64,000 nt of DNA from Ruminococcus flavefaciens (GTDB lineage Bacteria; Bacillota; Clostridia; Oscillospirales; Ruminococcaceae): contig NZ_FNWV01000003.1 in NCBI RefSeq assembly GCF_900108555.1, forward strand, positions 186,334-250,333. Reading direction: 5' to 3'. The first letter of the stretch is position 1, and each line of letters opens with the position of its first letter. The translations under genes were made by a program, and so were the position numbers. Below the pieces are notes generated by a model. That model did no database searches. It was not told where the DNA came from and saw only the letters and a list, made by a program, of their open reading frames with translations. Below, piece by piece: positions 1-7,388 of this stretch.

Positions 1-900
1 CGTTCATACAAGGAGCTCCCCCTTAAATTCAATCAGGTAGACGTTATCCACCGTAAGGAGAAGTCAGGCGAGCTCAACGGTCTCTTCCGCGTTCAGCAGT
101 TCAGACAGGACGATGCTCATATCCTCGTAACTGAGGAGCAGATAGCTTCAGAGATCAACGATATCATGGATATCGCTACAGAGATATACAAGACATTCGG
201 TCTTGAATACAAGGCTGAGCTTTCAACTCGTCCTGACGACTACATGGGCGACATCAACGTATGGAACAAGGCTGAGGCTGACCTCAAGGCTATCCTCGAG
301 GACAAGTACGGTCCTGACGGATACGAGCTCAACGAGGGTGACGGCGCATTCTACGGTCCTAAGATCGACCTGAAGATGAAGGACGCTATCGGACGTGAGT
401 GGCAGATGGGTACTATCCAGCTTGACTTCCAGCTTCCGCTCAACTTCAAGATGAAGTACATCGCTTCAGACGGTTCAGAGAAGCAGCCTGTAATGATACA
501 CCGTGCTATATTCGGTTCATTTGAAAGATTCATCGGTATAATCACCGAGAACTTCGCAGGCGCATTCCCGTTCTGGCTCTCACCTATGCAGGTAGGTATC
601 GTTCCTATCAGAACAGACCACAACGACTACGCTAAGAAGGTGGCTGACCTTCTCAAGAAGAACCGCATCAGAGTTGAGGTGGATTACACTGACGACAATA
701 TGAAGAACAAGATCAGAAAGTTCAAGGACTTCAAGGATCCATATGTTGTTATCATCGGCGACAGCGAAGCTGAGAACGAGCAGGTTTCTATCAATATCCG
801 CGGCAACAAGCAGCTGAAAAACGTTCCTCTGGACAAGTTCATCGAGATGTGCCGCACAATGAACGAGGAGCATTCACTCGATATCATCGACACACTGTAA
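1..900 (+). CDS. thrS: Threonyl-tRNA synthetase, C-terminal part (5' truncated by window)
   Basis: Class II threonyl-tRNA synthetase, which charges tRNA-Thr in the cytoplasm. The frame is open from base 1, so the N-terminal TGS/editing and motif 1 regions lie outside the window. The first visible residues carry the motif 2 region (RSYKELPLKF, then LNGLFRVQQF and DDAHI). Motif 3 is seen in HRAIFGSFERFIGI, followed by an anticodon-binding domain starting near FWLSPMQVGIVPI. The stop is TAA at 898-900. A perfect inverted repeat without a T-run follows at 919-943. The family call is very secure; only the start is unknown. Confidence 0.97.
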   Translation, partial: RSYKELPLKFNQVDVIHRKEKSGELNGLFRVQQFRQDDAHILVTEEQIASEINDIMDIATEIYKTFGLEYKAELSTRPDDYMGDINVWNKAEADLKAILEDKYGPDGYELNEGDGAFYGPKIDLKMKDAIGREWQMGTIQLDFQLPLNFKMKYIASDGSEKQPVMIHRAIFGSFERFIGIITENFAGAFPFWLSPMQVGIVPIRTDHNDYAKKVADLLKKNRIRVEVDYTDDNMKNKIRKFKDFKDPYVVIIGDSEAENEQVSINIRGNKQLKNVPLDKFIEMCRTMNEEHSLDIIDTL

Positions 901-904
901 AAAC

Positions 905-1041
905 TAATTCGGAATTGTGTGGGCGCCCTTTGGGCGCCCACAGGTCACAGTACAATTATCACGGACTGCCAAAGGCAACCCCTACATACGTTTTTATGTT
1001 AATTGTATGTTTATTTGCGGGCGGATAATATCCGCCCCTAC
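905..1041. repeat. Cluster of three interspersed palindromic units
   Basis: Three units of the window-wide palindrome family lie between thrS and the next gene. At 919-943 two 11-base arms flank TTT. At 964-988 an imperfect copy has the form GGACTGCC-AAA-GGCAACCCC. At 1018-1041 GGGCGGATAATATCCGCCCC ends in CTAC. No gene is seen here. The first unit could also act as a weak terminator for thrS, but it lacks a U-tract. Confidence 0.75.
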
Positions 1042-1063
1042 CAAAATGAACGGAGGGATAATT

Positions 1064-1588
1064 ATGAACGAGCTTTGCAAGATAATCAAAGATATGGTAG
1101 TACCCAACTTTATGAACATAAGGACTTCACTGCGAACTTACGACCGTGACGCTCTGTGCTGCGGATCTCCCTGCTGGCGCTGGGCTTATCATGCTATACA
1201 CTCGGCGGACAAGTGGTTCATAAATCCCTGCGTTTACGATGAACCGCCTTTCCATGAGGAAGGACTGGATAATCCCGATAAACCTGCAACTGTCGTTCTT
1301 TCAGATGAACAGCTCCTTGAATATCTGGACGCAGTTGAGAAGAAAACTCTTGATTATATAGACAGTCTCACGGACGAAATGCTCTATGAACGTCCCGAAA
1401 ACTGTGAGCATACGCGCATGGAGCTGGTGCTGAGGCAGTTCAGGCATATCTCGTTCCATACGGGAATGCTCAACGGTCAGACGGCTCTTGCTACGGGAAA
1501 ATTCCCCATGTGGGTATCACAGGCTGATAAATATGTGGATGACGGCATATTCTTCGGCAGATACCGCAAGGGACAGGTTACGAAATAA
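1064..1588 (+). CDS. DinB/YfiT-like putative metal-dependent protein
   Basis: Predicted soluble protein of 174 residues. The start at 1064 is chosen because GGAGGG (1052-1057) sits just upstream; the in-frame ATG at 1046 has no such site. A histidine in the WAYHAIHSADKW helix and an H-x4-H arrangement in RQFRHISFHTGML fit the metal-binding triad of the DinB four-helix superfamily (often thiol-dependent transferases). That assignment is by motif pattern only, and the substrate is unknown. The gene is monocistronic, with a strong terminator right after the stop. It is separated from thrS by repeat units. Confidence 0.7.
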   Translation: MNELCKIIKDMVVPNFMNIRTSLRTYDRDALCCGSPCWRWAYHAIHSADKWFINPCVYDEPPFHEEGLDNPDKPATVVLSDEQLLEYLDAVEKKTLDYIDSLTDEMLYERPENCEHTRMELVLRQFRHISFHTGMLNGQTALATGKFPMWVSQADKYVDDGIFFGRYRKGQVTK

Positions 1589-1590
1589 TA

Positions 1591-1616
1591 AAAGGACACC
1601 TTCGGGTGTCCTTTTT
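1591..1616 (+). terminator. Rho-independent terminator
   Basis: AAAGGACACC, loop TTCG, GGTGTCCTTTTT: a perfect stem with a U-tract, two bases after the DinB-like stop codon. Confidence 0.92.
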
Positions 1617-1628
1617 AATTCATAATTT

Positions 1629-1696
1629 TAGGGACGACCTTTGGGCGTCCGCGAGTTTCTATGAAATTAGCACGGGCTGCCAAAGGCAGCCCCTAC
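1629..1696. repeat. Two interspersed palindromic units
   Basis: Units at 1631-1650 (GGGACGACC-TTT-GGGCGTCC, with imperfect arms) and 1672-1696 (CGGGCTGCC-AAA-GGCAGCCCC then TAC) fill the space between two convergent genes. Confidence 0.75.
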
Positions 1697-1698
1697 GA

Positions 1699-3105
1699 TC
1701 AGAACTGCATTTTAGCTTCGAGATATGCAACGAGGTCGTTGATGTTTACTCTCTCCTGCTGCATTGTGTCACGGTCACGTACTGTTACACAGTTATCCTT
1801 TTCAAGTGTATCGAAGTCGTACGTGATGCAGAAAGGTGTACCGATCTCGTCCTGACGACGGTATCTCTTACCGATAGTACCTGCCTCATCGAAGTCCACC
1901 ATGAACTTCTTGGAAAGCATATCGTATACTTCCTCAGCCTTTGGTGAGAGCTTCTTAACGAGCGGAAGTACAGCAGCCTTGAAAGGAGCAAGTGCAGGGT
2001 GGAAGTGCATAACTGTTCTTGTTTCCTTCTTCTCCTTGCCGTCCTTGTCAGTTGAAACAAGTTCTTCCTCATCGTAAGCCTCAGTTACAACTGAGAGGAA
2101 GAGTCTCTCTACGCCGAGAGAAGGCTCGATAACGTATGGGATATACTTCTCGTTTGTCTCAGGATCGAAGTATTCAAGTGACTTGCCGCTGGTGTTGATA
2201 TGCTGTGTGAGGTCGTAGTCAGTTCTGTCTGCAACGCCCCAGAGCTCGCCCCAGCCGAATGGGAAGAGGTACTCGAAGTCTGTTGTAGCCTTTGAATAGA
2301 AGCAGAGCTCCTCCTGATCGTGGTCACGGAGACGGATATTCTCCTCCTTGAGACCCAGTGAGAGAAGGAAGTTCTTGCAGTAGCTTCTCCAGTAGTCGAA
2401 CCACTCAAGGTCAGTGCCGGGCTTGCAGAAGAATTCAAGCTCCATCTGCTCGAACTCACGTACACGGAAGATGAAGTTACCCGGAGTTATCTCGTTACGG
2501 AAAGACTTACCTACCTGTGCAACGCCGAAAGGCACTTTTTTACGTGTGGTTCTCTGTATATTAGCGAAGTTTACGAAAATACCCTGTGCAGTCTCGGGAC
2601 GGAGATAAAGCTCGGACTTGCTGTCCTCTGTAACGCCCTGGAATGTCTTGAACATAAGGTTGAACTGACGGATATCTGTGAAGTTCTGCTTGCCGCAGTT
2701 AGGGCATACGATGCCTTTTTCCTTGATGTAATCCATCATCTGCTCGTTTGACCAGCCTGCAACATTAGTGCCGTCGAAGTCCTCGATGAGGTTGTCGGCA
2801 CGGTGACGAGTCTTACACTCCTTACAGTCCATGAGAGGATCTGAGAAGCCGCCGATATGTCCCGAAGCTACCCAAGTCTGTGGGTTCATAAGGATAGCGG
2901 AGTCAAGACCTACGTTGTACTTGTTCTCCTGAACGAATTTCTTCATCCAAGCTCTCTTGATGTTGTTCTTGAGCTCAACGCCCAGCGGACCGTAGTCCCA
3001 TGTATTTGCAAGACCGCCATAGATCTCAGAGCCGGGGTAAACGAAGCCCTTTGACTTACAAAGGTCAACTATCTTGTCCATTACTTTTTCATTGTTTTTA
3101 AGCAT
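1699..3105 (-). CDS. glyS: Glycyl-tRNA synthetase, single-chain (alpha2) type
   Basis: Class II glycyl-tRNA synthetase of the eukaryote/Firmicutes homodimeric type, 468 residues, close to the family norm of about 460. Recognisable blocks are [13 protein letters not shown] near the N-terminus, [32 protein letters not shown] (motif 2) and [13 protein letters not shown] (motif 3). The C-terminal anticodon-binding domain includes [11 protein letters not shown]-like residues ([16 protein letters not shown]). The ATG at 3105 is preferred because GAGGTT lies 7 bases upstream; an in-frame TTG nine bases earlier has no usable site. No T-box leader was recognised upstream. Confidence 0.97.
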   Translation of the reverse strand: MLKNNEKVMDKIVDLCKSKGFVYPGSEIYGGLANTWDYGPLGVELKNNIKRAWMKKFVQENKYNVGLDSAILMNPQTWVASGHIGGFSDPLMDCKECKTRHRADNLIEDFDGTNVAGWSNEQMMDYIKEKGIVCPNCGKQNFTDIRQFNLMFKTFQGVTEDSKSELYLRPETAQGIFVNFANIQRTTRKKVPFGVAQVGKSFRNEITPGNFIFRVREFEQMELEFFCKPGTDLEWFDYWRSYCKNFLLSLGLKEENIRLRDHDQEELCFYSKATTDFEYLFPFGWGELWGVADRTDYDLTQHINTSGKSLEYFDPETNEKYIPYVIEPSLGVERLFLSVVTEAYDEEELVSTDKDGKEKKETRTVMHFHPALAPFKAAVLPLVKKLSPKAEEVYDMLSKKFMVDFDEAGTIGKRYRRQDEIGTPFCITYDFDTLEKDNCVTVRDRDTMQQERVNINDLVAYLEAKMQF

Positions 3106-3194
3106 AATAAGCAACCTCGCTTTTATATTTATATAGTCAACTTATATTTTACCGCAAACATGAAAAAAAGTCAAGACTTATGGAGCTTTTTAAA

Positions 3195-3220
3195 GTTTTC
3201 CCGCCTTGCGGCGGGAAAAC
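3195..3220. other. Perfect 11-bp inverted repeat upstream of glyS
   Basis: GTTTTCCCGCC-TTGC-GGCGGGAAAAC forms a perfect hairpin about 90 bases upstream of glyS. The A/T outer arms on both strands could make it a bidirectional terminator or an operator. No gene ends immediately beside it. Confidence 0.6.
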
Positions 3221-3269
3221 AGGGGTATTTACCGCATTGTCCCGAAAATGTCAAGCTTTTTTAGCCGTT

Positions 3270-3700
3270 AGCCTGTAGGGACGCCCATTGGGCGTCCGTG
3301 AGTGATCAGTTATTAGTGCATAGTGATTAGTGTAGGGACGCGTTCCGCGCGCCCGTGTATCCGTAACCATTATATATGCCGCAGCTATGTGTAGGGGCTG
3401 CCAGCTCTGCATATAGCATTGCCAGCCAAATCACAGATTTGGGGCACTGCTTATGTGGCAGCCCGTGTAATTCCGATGATGCTGCCCGTGTCGGGAAGCA
3501 ACTGCCCTTTCGATGATATTTGTCCGAGTGAGGGGCGCAGGTTCTGCGCTGTAGGGACGACCATTGGTCGTCCCTACACATGGTCTTAATGTCGTTTGCA
3601 TTGTCAGGCTCGGGCCGCCGAAGGCAGCCCCTACATTTTCAATTCTCCATTCTAAATTCTAACCACTAAGCACTAACAACTAACCACTACTTACTACTCA
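3270..3700. repeat. Dense repeat array between glyS and the GT2 gene
   Basis: This gene-free stretch is made of palindromic units at 3276-3300, 3331-3357, about 3391-3475 (an enlarged unit with an inner hairpin), 3550-3578 and 3612-3635. Between them lie AT-rich runs of the form TAGTGATTAG/CTAATCACTA (3303-3332 and 3655-3695). Translations of the array are spurious. Confidence 0.85.
3331..3556 (+). repeat. 226-bp composite repeat, copy A
   Basis: Nearly identical (about ten mismatches by eye) to the reverse complement of 24335-24561. It contains one ordinary palindromic unit, one enlarged hairpin (outer arms GGGGCTGCCA / TGGCAGCCC, inner arms CCAAATC / GATTTGG) and a conserved tail with GAAGCAACTGCCCTTTCGAT. 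The tail alone recurs at 36346-36438 and 6904-6950. Confidence 0.85.
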
Positions 3701-3713
3701 CTTGCGGTAAGTA

Positions 3714-3781
3714 CTGTAAGCGATGTACGGGTATGGGTGTTGATAAGAGTGAGCGAGTTTACGAGCGACAACGTGGTTAGC
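3714..3781 (+). repeat. About 70-bp repeat, copy 1
   Basis: The segment beginning GTAAGCGATGTACG and ending GACAACGTGGTTAGC is repeated with a few substitutions at 8911-8980. It lies just upstream of the GT2 promoter. Confidence 0.75.
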
Positions 3782-3802
3782 CAGCGCGGGCTCCGCGCTT
3801 TA

Positions 3803-3831
3803 TTGACATATTTCGCCCTCTGTGATATACT
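3803..3831 (+). promoter_or_regulatory. Sigma-70 type promoter of the GT2 gene
   Basis: TTGACA (3803-3808), 17-base spacer, TATACT (3826-3831), 32 bases before the chosen start codon. Confidence 0.85.
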
Positions 3832-3862
3832 AATAAAAAATACCTTCACGAAAGGACACGCT

Positions 3863-4837
3863 ATGCAGTCGCCAGAAATACTATACATGGTCGTTCCGTG
3901 CTATAATGAGCAGGAAGTGCTCAGAGAGACTGCGGAACAGCTGAAAACAAAATATACTGCCCTTATCTCGTCAGGTCTTATATCCTCCGAAAGCCGCATA
4001 GTGTTTGTAAATGACGGTTCTTCTGACCAGACATGGGGCATAATACGCGAGCTTCACAGCAAAGAACCCACACTTTTCTCGGGCATAGACCTTGCCCACA
4101 ACAGCGGTCATCAGAATGCGGTCCTCGCAGGACTTATGACCGTAAAGGATATCTGCGATATGTGCATCACTATGGACGCAGACCTACAGGACGACATAAA
4201 TACTATCGACGAAATGGTGAAGAAGTACTATGAGGGCAATCAGGTAGTCTACGGCGTGAGAAGTGCAAGAGATACTGATACATTTTTCAAGAAGTCCACA
4301 GCCGAGGGCTTTTATAAGTTCATGAAAGTCATGGGCGCAGACGTTGTGTACAATCACGCGGACTTTCGACTTATGAGCAAAAGAGTATTGCAGGAGCTTG
4401 CCAACTTCAAGGAAGTGAACCTGTTTCTCCGCGGAATGGTGCCGCTTATCGGCTTTCAGAACTGCAAGGTATACTACGAACGCCATGAGAGAGCCGCAGG
4501 CGAAAGCAAGTATCCGCTGAAAAGAATGCTGGCGTTTGCTGTAAACGGTATAACCTCGTTCAGCACAAAGCCGCTGAAGCTCATTACAGCTTTGGGACTT
4601 ATAATGTCAGCAGTCAGCGTTGTTGCCTTTATATGGGCATTTATCACGAAAATAGCAGGCTTTACCGAGCACGGCTGGTCAAGTACCATGTGCTCCATAT
4701 GGCTCATAGGCGGTTTGCAGCTCTTCTGTCTCGGTATCATAGGCGAGTACATAGGCAAGATATACGCCGAGGTCAAGCAGCGTCCGAGGTATATAATAGC
4801 GGAATTCCTCAACGAGACCGATAAAAAAGAGCCGTGA
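3863..4837 (+). CDS. GT2 glycosyltransferase, GtrB/DPM1-like, membrane anchored
   Basis: Family 2 glycosyltransferase of 324 residues, probably moving a sugar from a nucleotide donor to polyprenyl phosphate at the inner face of the membrane. The N-terminal GT-A domain shows MVVPCYNEQEVL, VFVNDGSSDQTW and the metal-binding DAD in ITMDADLQDD, followed by the acceptor-loop type motif RHERAAGESKYPLKRML (seen here as YERHERAAGESKY). Two membrane helices lie in the last 100 residues, as in GtrB-like enzymes. The start at 3863 has AAAGGA six bases upstream and follows a consensus promoter. A longer in-frame extension would run through the promoter and is rejected. The real acceptor is unknown. Confidence 0.92.
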   Translation: MQSPEILYMVVPCYNEQEVLRETAEQLKTKYTALISSGLISSESRIVFVNDGSSDQTWGIIRELHSKEPTLFSGIDLAHNSGHQNAVLAGLMTVKDICDMCITMDADLQDDINTIDEMVKKYYEGNQVVYGVRSARDTDTFFKKSTAEGFYKFMKVMGADVVYNHADFRLMSKRVLQELANFKEVNLFLRGMVPLIGFQNCKVYYERHERAAGESKYPLKRMLAFAVNGITSFSTKPLKLITALGLIMSAVSVVAFIWAFITKIAGFTEHGWSSTMCSIWLIGGLQLFCLGIIGEYIGKIYAEVKQRPRYIIAEFLNETDKKEP

Positions 4838-4902
4838 GCCATTAGGCATTAGCCGAAAGAGTTCGCTAACGCTCACATTATTTTAACTAAGGAGATCACA
4901 AC

Positions 4903-5085
4903 ATGGACGATATATTAAACAGCATCAAGGACTTTCTTGCACAGTACTGGGCAATTATTTTGTTTGTAGTTGTACTGATATTACTGATAAAAGCAAAGCA
5001 CAAGATAAAAAAGACTGTATTCTTTGCAATTCTTATCGGAGCAGCTCTGTTCGCTTCGGGAGTTACGTTCTTTAATTTCAATTGA
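4903..5085 (+). CDS. Small two-helix membrane protein, unknown
   Basis: A 60-residue protein with AAGGAG eight bases before the ATG. Residues about 15-33 and 40-56 are hydrophobic and are separated by a basic turn (KAKHKIKK), so both ends should face the same side of the membrane. It lies 65 bases after the GT2 gene. The gap holds a short fragment resembling the 110-bp repeat (GAGTTCGCTAACGCTCACAT). It may be co-transcribed with the glycosyltransferase. I do not recognise a family. Confidence 0.72.
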   Translation: MDDILNSIKDFLAQYWAIILFVVVLILLIKAKHKIKKTVFFAILIGAALFASGVTFFNFN

Positions 5086-5093
5086 AAACGTAA

Positions 5094-5115
5094 AAGGGCG
5101 GATCTATCCGCCCTT
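5094..5115 (+). terminator. Hairpin after the small membrane protein
   Basis: AAGGGCGGAT-CT-ATCCGCCCTT, a perfect 10-bp stem 8 bases after the stop. It lacks a long T-run and uses the same stem sequence as some interspersed palindromes, so it may be a repeat unit serving as a terminator. Confidence 0.55.
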
Positions 5116-5124
5116 AACCTTTAG

Positions 5125-5350
5125 TGTGTAGGGACGCCCATTTAAGCAGTGCGTCCGTGAGTGATTAGTTATTAGTGCATAGTGATTAGAAAGTAGTAAT
5201 CAAAAAGTAGAAAGTAAATTGTAGGGGCGAACAGTGTTCGCCTGTTAGTTGAGGAGTGGGAACGGAGTCAGCAAGTTATAATGAGACCATCAGGGGCTGC
5301 CATAGGCAGCCCCTAAAAATACTATGCACTAATCACTAACAATTAATCAC
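5125..5350. repeat. Repeat-filled intergenic region
   Basis: Palindromic units at 5128-5160 (disrupted by an insertion in the loop), 5220-5246 (GGGCGAACAGTGTTCGCC type) and 5289-5314, with TAGTGATTAG-like runs at 5160-5190 and the opposite strand version at 5325-5350. No gene seen. Confidence 0.75.
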
Positions 5351-5365
5351 TTGCTAAAGACTAAG

Positions 5366-5397
5366 AAGCCCGTGAACGAAAAATCTTTCACGGGCTT
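5366..5397 (-). terminator. Terminator of the aspartokinase gene
   Basis: On the minus strand AAGCCCGTGA ... TCACGGGCTT forms a 10-bp stem directly after the aspartokinase stop codon. Confidence 0.75.
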
Positions 5398-5402
5398 TGT
5401 AA

Positions 5403-6740
5403 TTACTGTTTCTCGGAATTGATAAACATATCATAGATACGGCGGATAGCCTCGGGGAGGTCATTCTCGCTCACACCGATGATAACATTGAGCTCGCTTG
5501 AACCCTGATCTATCATCTTTACATTGATACGTGCATGAGCCATAGAAGCGAAGATACGTGCAACAGTACCTCTTGTGTTCTTCATTCTGCGTCCTACGAC
5601 TGCAAGAAGTGCGATACCGTCCTCGATCTCGAGATGATCGGGAGCAACTGCCTTGCGAAGCTCTGCAAGCACCTTGTCACGTACAGGATTGAGCTTGTCT
5701 GTGCTGACTGTGATGCTCATAGTGTCGATACCCGAAGGCATATGCTCGAATGAAAGTCCGTTGTTGTAGAGTACAGTCAATACCTTCATACCGAAGCCTG
5801 TCTCGTTGTTCATCATGGCTTTTTCGATATTGATAGTGCTGAAGCCCTTCTTGCCTGCGATACCTGTGATAGTATGGTTAAGGCTTTCCTTGCTGAAATC
5901 GTAGTCATTGCCGACGATCATAGTACCTGCGTCCTGTGGAGCATTGGTATTTCTGATATTTATCGGGATATCTGCTGAACGTACAGGGAAGATAGCGTCC
6001 TCGTGGAGTACGGAAGCTCCCATGTAAGCAAGCTCACGAAGCTCGCGGTATGTTATAACTTCGATTACGTCGGGGCTGTCAACTATTCTCGGGTCAGCAA
6101 CGAGGAAGCCCGAAACGTCTGTCCAGTTCTCGTAGATATCAGCCTTTACAGCATTTGCGATAATAGAACCTGTAACGTCAGAGCCGCCGCGTGAGAAGGT
6201 CTTGATATAGCCCTCTGTAGTTCTTCCGTAAAATCCCGGGATAACTGCGTTGTCAAGTCCGCTGAGCTTTTCGCGTACAGCCTTTACTGTGTCATCAAGG
6301 AGAAGTACGCCGTTTGTATCGAATACGATAACGTCAGCAGCGTCAACGAAATTGAAGCCGAGGTAGTTTGCAAGCACCTTGCCGTTGAGGTATTCGCCGC
6401 GGCTTGCTGCGAAATCCTTGGCAGGGCGAGCCTTGAGCTCCTTAACGATAGCATCGAATTCCTCGTCAAGTGACATATCAATGCCGAGCTCTGAGATGAT
6501 GCCGTTATAGCGATCCTTGATTATCTGGAAATCCTTTGAGAAGTCCATGCCGCTGCCTGCAAGCTCACAGCACTTGTAAAGCATATCTGTTATCTTTATA
6601 TCATCGGAAAATCTCTTTCCGGGAGCTGACGGAACAACGTATCTGCGCTTTTCGTCGCTCTTGATTATGGCAGCTACCTTTTTGAACTGGTTTGCGTCAG
6701 CAAGGGAGCTTCCGCCGAATTTAACGACCTTATTACTCAT
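5403..6740 (-). CDS. lysC: Aspartate kinase
   Basis: Monofunctional aspartokinase (445 residues), the first step toward lysine, threonine, methionine and diaminopimelate. The kinase domain begins KVVKFGGSSLADA and contains YVVPSAPGKR, the SRGEYLNGK substrate region and TFSRGGSDVTGS. Two C-terminal ACT domains follow (for example GFGMKVLTVLY and KMIDQGSSELNVIIGV) and are likely to bind inhibitory amino acids. The ATG at 6740 has GAAGGA eight bases upstream; the ATG nine bases earlier abuts that site. The leader is only about 40 bases, leaving no room for a lysine riboswitch. Monocistronic, with its own promoter and terminator. Confidence 0.95.
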   Translation of the reverse strand: MSNKVVKFGGSSLADANQFKKVAAIIKSDEKRRYVVPSAPGKRFSDDIKITDMLYKCCELAGSGMDFSKDFQIIKDRYNGIISELGIDMSLDEEFDAIVKELKARPAKDFAASRGEYLNGKVLANYLGFNFVDAADVIVFDTNGVLLLDDTVKAVREKLSGLDNAVIPGFYGRTTEGYIKTFSRGGSDVTGSIIANAVKADIYENWTDVSGFLVADPRIVDSPDVIEVITYRELRELAYMGASVLHEDAIFPVRSADIPINIRNTNAPQDAGTMIVGNDYDFSKESLNHTITGIAGKKGFSTINIEKAMMNNETGFGMKVLTVLYNNGLSFEHMPSGIDTMSITVSTDKLNPVRDKVLAELRKAVAPDHLEIEDGIALLAVVGRRMKNTRGTVARIFASMAHARINVKMIDQGSSELNVIIGVSENDLPEAIRRIYDMFINSEKQ

Positions 6741-6783
6741 ATATATCATCCTTCGTAACTTTGATAATTTTATAGCAATACTT

Positions 6784-6812
6784 ATTATATGCTATTTTGC
6801 GTTTGAAATCAA
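6784..6812 (-). promoter_or_regulatory. Promoter of lysC
   Basis: Minus strand TTGATT (6812-6807), 17-base spacer, TATAAT (6789-6784), about 45 bases before the start codon. Confidence 0.8.
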
Positions 6813-6834
6813 TTGACAGAAAGCCAAAATTAGA

Positions 6835-7345
6835 CACAATAAAAGTTGTGTTTTTGGTGAATACGCTTGTACGCCACTGGCGGACAGCACGGAACCCGCG
6901 CCGCCTTGCTCGTCCGAGTATCATCGAAAGGGCTGTTGCTTATCGACAGGGGGAATAGCCTCGGGCTGTCGAGGACGCCAGCCCATACACATGGTTTCAT
7001 TTCGTTTGTGTTGTAATATATACACGGGCGAGGGTCACTCGCGCCTACATGAGTTCATGCTATTTGCGTCGTAAGGCATGGGACGTCGAGGACGCCGTCC
7101 CCTACACTACTTTCTGCTTTCTACTCACTTCTCACTTGCGGGCCGCCAAAGGCAGCCCCTACAAATAGTTACGGTATACATAAAGGTGGTGTGTAATACG
7201 GACGCGCAATGCGCGTCCCTACACATGAGTTTAATGTCGTTTGTATCGTAAGGTGTACACGGGCGGATAATATCCGCCCATACTACTCTCTACTTTCTAC
7301 TCACTACTCACTAATAACTAAGCACTAACAACTAATCACTAATAA
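6835..7345. repeat. Repeat array between lysC and the MFS gene
   Basis: It opens with a small hairpin with a T-run (ACACAA..TTGTGT, 6835-6853). Then come a partial minus-strand copy of the composite-repeat tail (6904-6950) and palindromic units near 7022-7048, 7078-7104, 7140-7162, 7197-7222 and 7258-7284. The linkers between units resemble one another (TTTCATTTCGTTTGTGTTGTAA near 6994 written in parts; TTAATGTCGTTTGTATCGTA near 7230). CTAATCACTA-type runs end the array. No gene seen. Confidence 0.8.
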
Positions 7346-7350
7346 CAAAG

Positions 7351-7380
7351 TATCCCCGAAAACAAGTGCTTTCGGGGATA
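7351..7380 (-). terminator. Terminator of the MFS gene
   Basis: TATCCCCGAAA (7351-7361) pairs perfectly with TTTCGGGGATA (7370-7380), eight bases beyond the MFS stop. Confidence 0.75.
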
Positions 7381-7388
7381 GATTTTTA

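Noticed and set aside
3106-3200. T-box riboswitch upstream of glyS
   Set aside because: No T-box sequence or specifier stem was recognised; only a simple 11-bp hairpin is present farther up.
3327-3581. Open frames inside repeat arrays (also 24249-24473 and 36295-36579)
   Set aside because: They translate the dispersed repeats in various frames, have no ribosome-binding sites, and resemble one another only because the DNA repeats.
3270-3640. CRISPR array
   Set aside because: Repeats are palindromes of variable sequence with uneven, related spacers; no constant repeat/unique spacer pattern and no cas genes.
6741-6830. Lysine riboswitch upstream of the aspartokinase
   Set aside because: The promoter lies only about 45 bases before the start codon, leaving no space for the aptamer.
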